Origin: Patescibacteria group bacterium
GTDB taxonomy: Bacteria; Patescibacteriota; Patescibacteriia; UBA2169
DNA length: 9,916 nucleotides
Reading direction: 5' to 3'
Assembly (NCBI GenBank): GCA_018830465.1
Contig: JAHJSI010000019.1
Location: forward strand, 1 to 9,916
Positions 6,703 through 9,916 of the stretch are shown here, one piece after another. Positions within the stretch are counted from its first letter, which is position 1, and every line of letters begins with the position of its first letter. A model generated the notes under the pieces. It made no database searches. It was not told the DNA's origin and saw only the letters and a list, made by a program, of their open reading frames with translations. Position numbers and translations under genes: made by a program.

Positions 6703-6930
6703 TTATCCAAATAAGATTAAGAGCGCGATAACTAAGGCATAGATACCGGTTGATTCTGTAACAGCCATTGCAACGAACATTTTTGTAAAAATAGTGTTGC
6801 CTGCTTCTGGGTTTCGTCCCATTGTTTCTAGGGCCTTGCCGCCCACATATCCCTCGCCAATGCCAGGGCCAATAGCTCCGAATCCCATTGCTATTCCAGC
6901 TGCGATTAAACGTGCTGCTTCAACATCCAT
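6703..6930 (-). CDS. atpE: F1Fo ATP synthase c subunit with Na+-type two-carboxylate site (c1)
   Basis: A 75-residue proteolipid, the ion-carrying rotor subunit of Fo. Helix 1 has the packing motif GAIGPGIGEGYVGGKA (18-33), the loop is RNPE (39-42), and helix 2 carries VTESTGIYALVIALLIL. Aligned on the Na+-binding c subunit of Ilyobacter tartaricus (Q32, V63, E65, S66, T67, Y70), the equivalents here are E26, V57, E59, S60, T61 and Y64. All ligands are therefore present, with Gln replaced by Glu. That gives the two-carboxylate variant described for Fusobacterium nucleatum, a Na+ enzyme. Na+ coupling is thus the best prediction, though H+ use cannot be excluded. The 38-nt AT-rich leader after atpB has no Shine-Dalgarno sequence. 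It is the only copy in the window able to carry an ion, since the downstream paralogue has lost both acids. Confidence 0.96.
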   Translation of the reverse strand: MDVEAARLIAAGIAMGFGAIGPGIGEGYVGGKALETMGRNPEAGNTIFTKMFVAMAVTESTGIYALVIALLILFG

Positions 6931-6968
6931 ATATTTTTATAGTTAATTATTAATTGATTAATTGTTTG

Positions 6969-7730
6969 TTATTTTTTGTCAGGCATGCGATCTGCACGGT
7001 GATTCTTTTCCACAATCGGTTCTTTATCAACAATACTCATCTGAATATATACCATGATTAATAGAGCAAAAACTGCGGGCTGAACAACAGACGAAAGAAG
7101 CAATATCATCATAAATGGTAATGGCAATATATAGGGGAATATGATAAACAGTACCGCGAGCAGAACCTCTGCCGCGAATGCGTTTCCAAAAAAACGGAAA
7201 GAAACTGATATAAGCTTGGCAATTTCTCCGATAATTTCAAAGAATGCAAGAATAAATTTCAAAGGGCTTCTGAAGTTTATGAATTTTTTAATGTACCCAA
7301 AAAATCCACCAGTTGTAATACTCACTGCTTGGGCCACGATTAAAAACACCAGAGCTATAATAAATACCATGTTATAGTCAGTGGTCGCTGTCCGGTATAT
7401 AAGCTCTCCGTTGTAGGTAAGCGCTGGAAGGCCTGGAATAAATGAGATTACATTTCCAACGATAAATAGTAAAAAAATAGTAAGAATCCATGGGTGCAGT
7501 CTGTTGGTTACCTTGTTGGAATTGGTTGCATCGTCCATGAATGAGCGTGTTCCTCCGACAATAACTTCTAGCCACAACTGAAGCCCTTTTGGAACCTCTC
7601 TCATCTTGTGTGAGCCAATAACAAACACCAGTATAAGGAGTATGCTCAATAAAATAGTAACCCAAAACGTGTTGGTTATGGGGAAACCAGCAATATAGGT
7701 GAGTATTTTTGGGGTAATTGTGAGGTCCAT
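6969..7730 (-). CDS. atpB: F1Fo ATP synthase a subunit
   Basis: A 253-residue stator membrane subunit containing the two ion half-channels. It has several hydrophobic segments (about 22-40, 80-100, 119-140, 157-177, 185-212 and 214-233). The key helix GEIAKLISVSFRFFGNAFAAEVL carries the essential arginine R179 (E. coli R210) and E188 (E. coli E219). The last helix has Q217 (E. coli Q252) in VVQPAVFALLIMVYIQ. The N-terminal MREVPKGLQLWLEVIV region is also typical. Nothing essential is missing, so the stator should work with the carboxylate of c1. The ATG directly follows the stop of the upstream gene (TAAATG), with a strong AGGAGG eight nucleotides before it. That fixes the start and implies translational coupling. 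Confidence 0.97.
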   Translation of the reverse strand: MDLTITPKILTYIAGFPITNTFWVTILLSILLILVFVIGSHKMREVPKGLQLWLEVIVGGTRSFMDDATNSNKVTNRLHPWILTIFLLFIVGNVISFIPGLPALTYNGELIYRTATTDYNMVFIIALVFLIVAQAVSITTGGFFGYIKKFINFRSPLKFILAFFEIIGEIAKLISVSFRFFGNAFAAEVLLAVLFIIFPYILPLPFMMILLLSSVVQPAVFALLIMVYIQMSIVDKEPIVEKNHRADRMPDKK

Positions 7731-8099
7731 TTAATTTTCCTCCTCTTCGTCGTCAAATTGGTATGATTCTGGCCTATTTTTCTTCCATTCTTTTACCTGC
7801 TCGCGTGAAGGGTCTTTAATGCCCATTTTGTTGTTGAATTTTTTCAGCATTTTTTTAGACTGTACAATAATCAGCCAGTTTGAAAACGCGAATGCTATCA
7901 AAACAGAAATTATAACAACTATTTTGTCGACATAATTATTCTTATAAAGCCACCAAGTTCCTCCTCCAATAACTAAAAGCGGGCCTATAATATAGCCCGA
8001 AATCATGGCTGATAAAGCAAATCCTTTTAGTAGATATGATAGCTTCATTGGAGGAATATCTATGGGTTCTTTGGGTTCTTCTTGATTATGTTTTTCCAT
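7731..8099 (-). CDS. AtpI/AtpZ-like small membrane protein, first gene of ATP synthase operon
   Basis: A 122-residue protein with a charged, proline-containing N-terminal arm (1-20), two membrane helices (about 24-50 and 58-80) and a basic, then very acidic C-terminal tail (KKMLKKFNNKMG, later FDDEEEEN). Position before atpB and the two-helix topology match the AtpI/AtpZ group, which assists c-ring assembly and in some bacteria ion (Mg2+/Ca2+) supply. Sequence motifs are weak: a GPLLVIGGGTWWLYKNN segment loosely recalls the AtpZ 'G..LG..LD...GT' pattern, but the aspartate is not evident. Family assignment therefore rests mostly on context. The final codons (GAA GAG GAG GAA AAT TAA) double as the ribosome binding site of atpB. 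The start ATG at 8099 has no Shine-Dalgarno sequence and lies about 15 nt from a -10-like box. Confidence 0.65.
   Translation of the reverse strand: MEKHNQEEPKEPIDIPPMKLSYLLKGFALSAMISGYIIGPLLVIGGGTWWLYKNNYVDKIVVIISVLIAFAFSNWLIIVQSKKMLKKFNNKMGIKDPSREQVKEWKKNRPESYQFDDEEEEN
7739..7744 (-). promoter_or_regulatory. Strong Shine-Dalgarno sequence of atpB
   Basis: AGGAGG on the minus strand, eight nucleotides before the atpB ATG and lying inside the last Glu codons of the upstream gene. It is the only strong Shine-Dalgarno match I find before a start in this operon; most other starts have only an AT-rich leader such as ATATATG. Confidence 0.75.
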
Positions 8100-8113
8100 A
8101 ATTGCACAGAATT

Positions 8114-8142
8114 ACTATAACATATTTATTTATATTTTGAAA
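8114..8142 (-). promoter_or_regulatory. Proximal promoter candidate of the ATP synthase operon (extended -10)
   Basis: On the minus strand TGTTATAGT (8122-8114) is an extended -10 match, with TTTCAA (8142-8137) as a weak -35 at 17-nt spacing. Transcription would start near 8107, giving a leader of only about 8 nt before the ATG at 8099, so initiation would be nearly leaderless. Confidence 0.45.
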
Positions 8143-8157
8143 GATTTATACGCTGCT

Positions 8158-8186
8158 ATTGTCTGATACTAAGGGTTTTATGTCAA
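8158..8186 (-). promoter_or_regulatory. Distal promoter candidate of the ATP synthase operon (consensus -35)
   Basis: The minus strand has a perfect TTGACA (8186-8181), 17 nt of spacer and GACAAT (8163-8158, four of six matches to TATAAT). Transcription from here would start near 8151 and give a roughly 50-nt AT-rich leader. It could act instead of, or together with, the proximal extended -10. Confidence 0.45.
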
Positions 8187-8251
8187 CTCTATGGGGACTT
8201 GATTTATTTTATATTTTGTGCTTGTTGGATTCGCAGAACATAAGTATTCCA

Positions 8252-8260
8252 TGATAGAAT
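8252..8260 (+). promoter_or_regulatory. Extended -10 promoter candidate for the helicase gene
   Basis: TGATAGAAT is an extended -10 element (TG-n-TAGAAT) ending six nucleotides before the ATG at 8267. No good -35 sits at standard spacing (TTCGCA at 8230-8235 would need 19 nt). The predicted transcription start falls at or very near the A of the ATG, so the mRNA would be leaderless, in keeping with the lack of a Shine-Dalgarno sequence. Confidence 0.4.
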
Positions 8261-8266
8261 ATCCAC

Positions 8267-9916
8267 ATGGAACCAAAGCAAGACATCTTAAAAGAACTAA
8301 ACCCAGAACAAAAACAAGCTGTTATCCATAAAAATGGGCCGCTTTTGATTGTGGCAGGGGCTGGAACAGGCAAAACAACCGTTATTACGCGTAGATTAGC
8401 TCATTTGATTTTAAATGAAAAAGTTCGTGGTGATGAGATACTTGTCTTAACATTCACAAATAAGGCATCAGAAGAGATGGAAGAGCGGGTTGATAAGCTT
8501 CTGCCATATGGATACACAGACCTCTGGGTTTCCACATTCCACGCATTCGCGCAGAGGATTTTAGAACAGCATGGAATGGACATCGGCATTTCCTCTTCAG
8601 TTGAATTGCTTGATGATACAGGAGCATGGCTTTTGGTTAGGCAGAATTTGGATAAATTTGATTTGGATTATTACAAACCGCGCAATAATCCAACTAAGTT
8701 TATAAAATCAATGCTTACGCATTTTTCTCGGCTGAAAGATGAAGAAATTTCTCCAAAACATTATCTTGAATATGCTGAAAGTTTGAAGCTGTCGCGAGAT
8801 GCTGCAGAGTCATCAGGATCAGAATCTGAAAAAGATGAGAATCAGCGCATCATAGAAATAGCAAATGCGTATCATACATACCAAGAATTGCTTCATGAAA
8901 ATAATAAAATGGATTTCGGAGATTTGATTAATTATTGCTTGCAATTGTTCCGAGAGCGTCCGAATCTGCTGAAAAAATATCAAAAGCAATTCAAATATAT
9001 TCTTGTTGATGAATTTCAGGACACAAACTGGGCGCAATATGAATTAGTGCGCATGCTGGGTCTTCCGCAGAATAATATCACAGTAGTTGCTGATGATGAC
9101 CAGTCAATTTATCGTTTTAGAGGCGCGTCAATGTCAAATGTTATCCAGTTTTCAAAGGATTATAAAGATGTAAGCAAAGTGTCATTAGTACGAAATTACA
9201 GGTCAGGACAAGAAATTTTGGATGCTGCCTATGAATTTATACAATTAAATAATCCAAATCGTTTAGAGTCGGCGCATAAGATAGACAAGAAATTAATTGC
9301 AAATACAAAGGAAAAAGCGCATATAGAGCATTTGCATTGCGCAAGCGCGTCTGATGAAGCGCGAATTGTTGCAGAAGCAATAATGTCATTAAAGCAAAAA
9401 GATAAAAATGCTACTTGGAATGATTTTGCGGTTTTAGTGCGCGCAAACTCCCAAGCAGAGGATTTTGCCGAAATTATGTCAGCATCCCGGATTCCGCACC
9501 AGAATTATTCAGCAGCAGGCCTATACAGAACATCTTTGGTAATGAATATTTTATCATTTTTTAAAGTGCTGGATGATTATCATGAATCACGTGCGTTATT
9601 CCGCTTACTGTCTGCGCCATTTTTAAAGATAGCTGCGGAAGATATTATAAAAATGAATCATCTTTCATACCGTAAACGAATATCATTATATGAAGCAATG
9701 CAAAAACCGCAGATGTGCGGAGTTTCAAATGAAACATCTTTGGCAGAAATAGAGCGTTTGCGCGCGTGGATATCATCTTATAGCGAAAAATCTAAACAAG
9801 AAAAGCCAACAAAACTTTTACTTGATTGGATGAATAAATCATATATGAAATATCTGCAAGGATTAGAAGATGCTGAATCCCAAGAGCAGTTCAGATTGCT
9901 AGAAGCATTTTATGAC
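8267..9916 (+). CDS. UvrD/PcrA/Rep-family superfamily 1A DNA helicase (3' end outside window)
   Basis: 550 codons are visible and the frame stays open to the window edge. The family unwinds DNA 3'-5' using ATP in repair and replication restart. Motifs in order: Q motif LNPEQKQAV (11-19); Walker A AGAGTGKTT (30-38, K36); Ia LTFTNKASEEM (61-71); Ib/Ic VSTFHAFAQRIL (88-99); Walker B ILVDEFQDTN (245-254, D248/E249); III ADDDQSIYRFRGA (275-287); IV LVRNYRSGQEI (307-317); and the start of domain 2A with FAVLVRANSQA. Motifs V and VI are beyond the edge, so UvrD, PcrA and a helicase-nuclease fusion cannot be told apart. Motif III reads YRFRGA where YGWRGA is commoner. The ATG at 8267 places the Q motif at the expected distance. 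The gene is divergent from the ATP synthase operon across 167 nt; no functional link is implied. Confidence 0.93.
   Translation, partial: MEPKQDILKELNPEQKQAVIHKNGPLLIVAGAGTGKTTVITRRLAHLILNEKVRGDEILVLTFTNKASEEMEERVDKLLPYGYTDLWVSTFHAFAQRILEQHGMDIGISSSVELLDDTGAWLLVRQNLDKFDLDYYKPRNNPTKFIKSMLTHFSRLKDEEISPKHYLEYAESLKLSRDAAESSGSESEKDENQRIIEIANAYHTYQELLHENNKMDFGDLINYCLQLFRERPNLLKKYQKQFKYILVDEFQDTNWAQYELVRMLGLPQNNITVVADDDQSIYRFRGASMSNVIQFSKDYKDVSKVSLVRNYRSGQEILDAAYEFIQLNNPNRLESAHKIDKKLIANTKEKAHIEHLHCASASDEARIVAEAIMSLKQKDKNATWNDFAVLVRANSQAEDFAEIMSASRIPHQNYSAAGLYRTSLVMNILSFFKVLDDYHESRALFRLLSAPFLKIAAEDIIKMNHLSYRKRISLYEAMQKPQMCGVSNETSLAEIERLRAWISSYSEKSKQEKPTKLLLDWMNKSYMKYLQGLEDAESQEQFRLLEAFYD

Larger units (their letters stand above)
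6460..6930 (-). repeat. Tandem duplication of the c-subunit gene
   Basis: Two equal-length c-subunit genes of 75 codons plus stop lie head to tail with a 15-nt spacer. The encoded proteins align end to end without gaps at 55/75 identity. The differences include both ion-ligand carboxylates. Substitutions are otherwise mostly conservative (F/Y, V/I, I/V, K/R, A/S), indicating an old duplication kept under constraint rather than a fresh copy. Confidence 0.9.

Noticed and set aside
6931..6968. AT-rich TTAATTA-type repeats between atpB and c1 as a regulatory hairpin
   Set aside because: Weak A/T-only pairing; more simply explained as an unstructured translation leader.
7378..7665. Minus-strand reading frame of 95 codons inside atpB
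   Set aside because: Same-strand out-of-frame shadow of a conserved atpB segment; the atpB frame shows clear family motifs throughout.
8183..8202. Possible operator: imperfect inverted repeat TCAAcTC / GAcTTGA overlapping the distal -35 box
   Set aside because: Only 4+2 bp with a mismatch; expected by chance in AT-rich DNA and with no second copy nearby.
1..9916. Frequent GCGC/CGCG tetramers in otherwise AT-rich DNA
   Set aside because: They mostly fall in Ala/Arg/Ser codons of coding regions and show no spacing or clustering that suggests a separate signal.
8267..9916. Functional link (for example a defence island) between the helicase, RmuC and the ATP synthase operon
   Set aside because: RmuC and UvrD-type helicases are common housekeeping DNA-maintenance genes; they lie on opposite sides of the operon with no shared transcription unit or defence genes visible.

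Overview
This window is AT-rich bacterial DNA, apart from scattered GCGC-type Ala/Arg codons. Its core is a complete F1Fo ATP synthase operon on the minus strand (about 8099 down to 1271), in the order atpI/atpZ-like, atpB (a), atpE1 (c), atpE2 (c), atpF (b), atpH (delta), atpA (alpha), atpG (gamma), atpD (beta), atpC (epsilon). Gaps between genes are 0-38 nt. The low GC, compact subunits (short delta, 75-residue c), mostly Shine-Dalgarno-poor starts and neighbours (RmuC, UvrD/PcrA-type helicase, small multidrug-export-family membrane protein) fit a Patescibacteria/CPR-type genome. That placement is an inference from style, not a phylogeny.

Layout from left to right: the 3' part of rmuC (+, cut by the window edge); a convergent PF06695-type membrane protein gene (-) whose stop overlaps the rmuC stop by 17 nt; two inverted repeats at the 3' end of the ATP synthase operon; the operon itself; a 167-nt divergent intergenic region with promoter-like elements for both directions; and the first 550 codons of a UvrD/PcrA/Rep-family helicase (+, cut by the right edge). 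There is no gene-free stretch longer than 300 nt, and I see no tRNA, rRNA, CRISPR array or insertion sequence.

The F1 part looks catalytically normal: P-loops in alpha and beta, the beta catalytic Glu and the alpha arginine finger are all present. Subunit a keeps the essential stator Arg. The unusual part is the rotor. Two tandem 75-residue c genes align without gaps at 55/75 identical residues. The first (c1) has a complete Na+-type site of the two-carboxylate kind (E26, V57, E59, S60, T61, Y64). The second (c2) keeps the hairpin, the glycine-rich helix and the RNP loop but has replaced both carboxylates (E26 to Thr, E59 to Gly), so its membrane helices contain no ion-binding acid. If both are built into one ring, the rotor would mix ion-carrying and ion-silent subunits and lower the ion/ATP ratio. 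By analogy with V-type rotors this would favour ATP-driven ion pumping. This is the main candidate for something undescribed.

Secondary points: a GC-rich palindromic segment embedded in frame in atpH, an acidic protein tail that doubles as the only strong ribosome binding site in the operon, and promoter positions that suggest leaderless or near-leaderless mRNAs.
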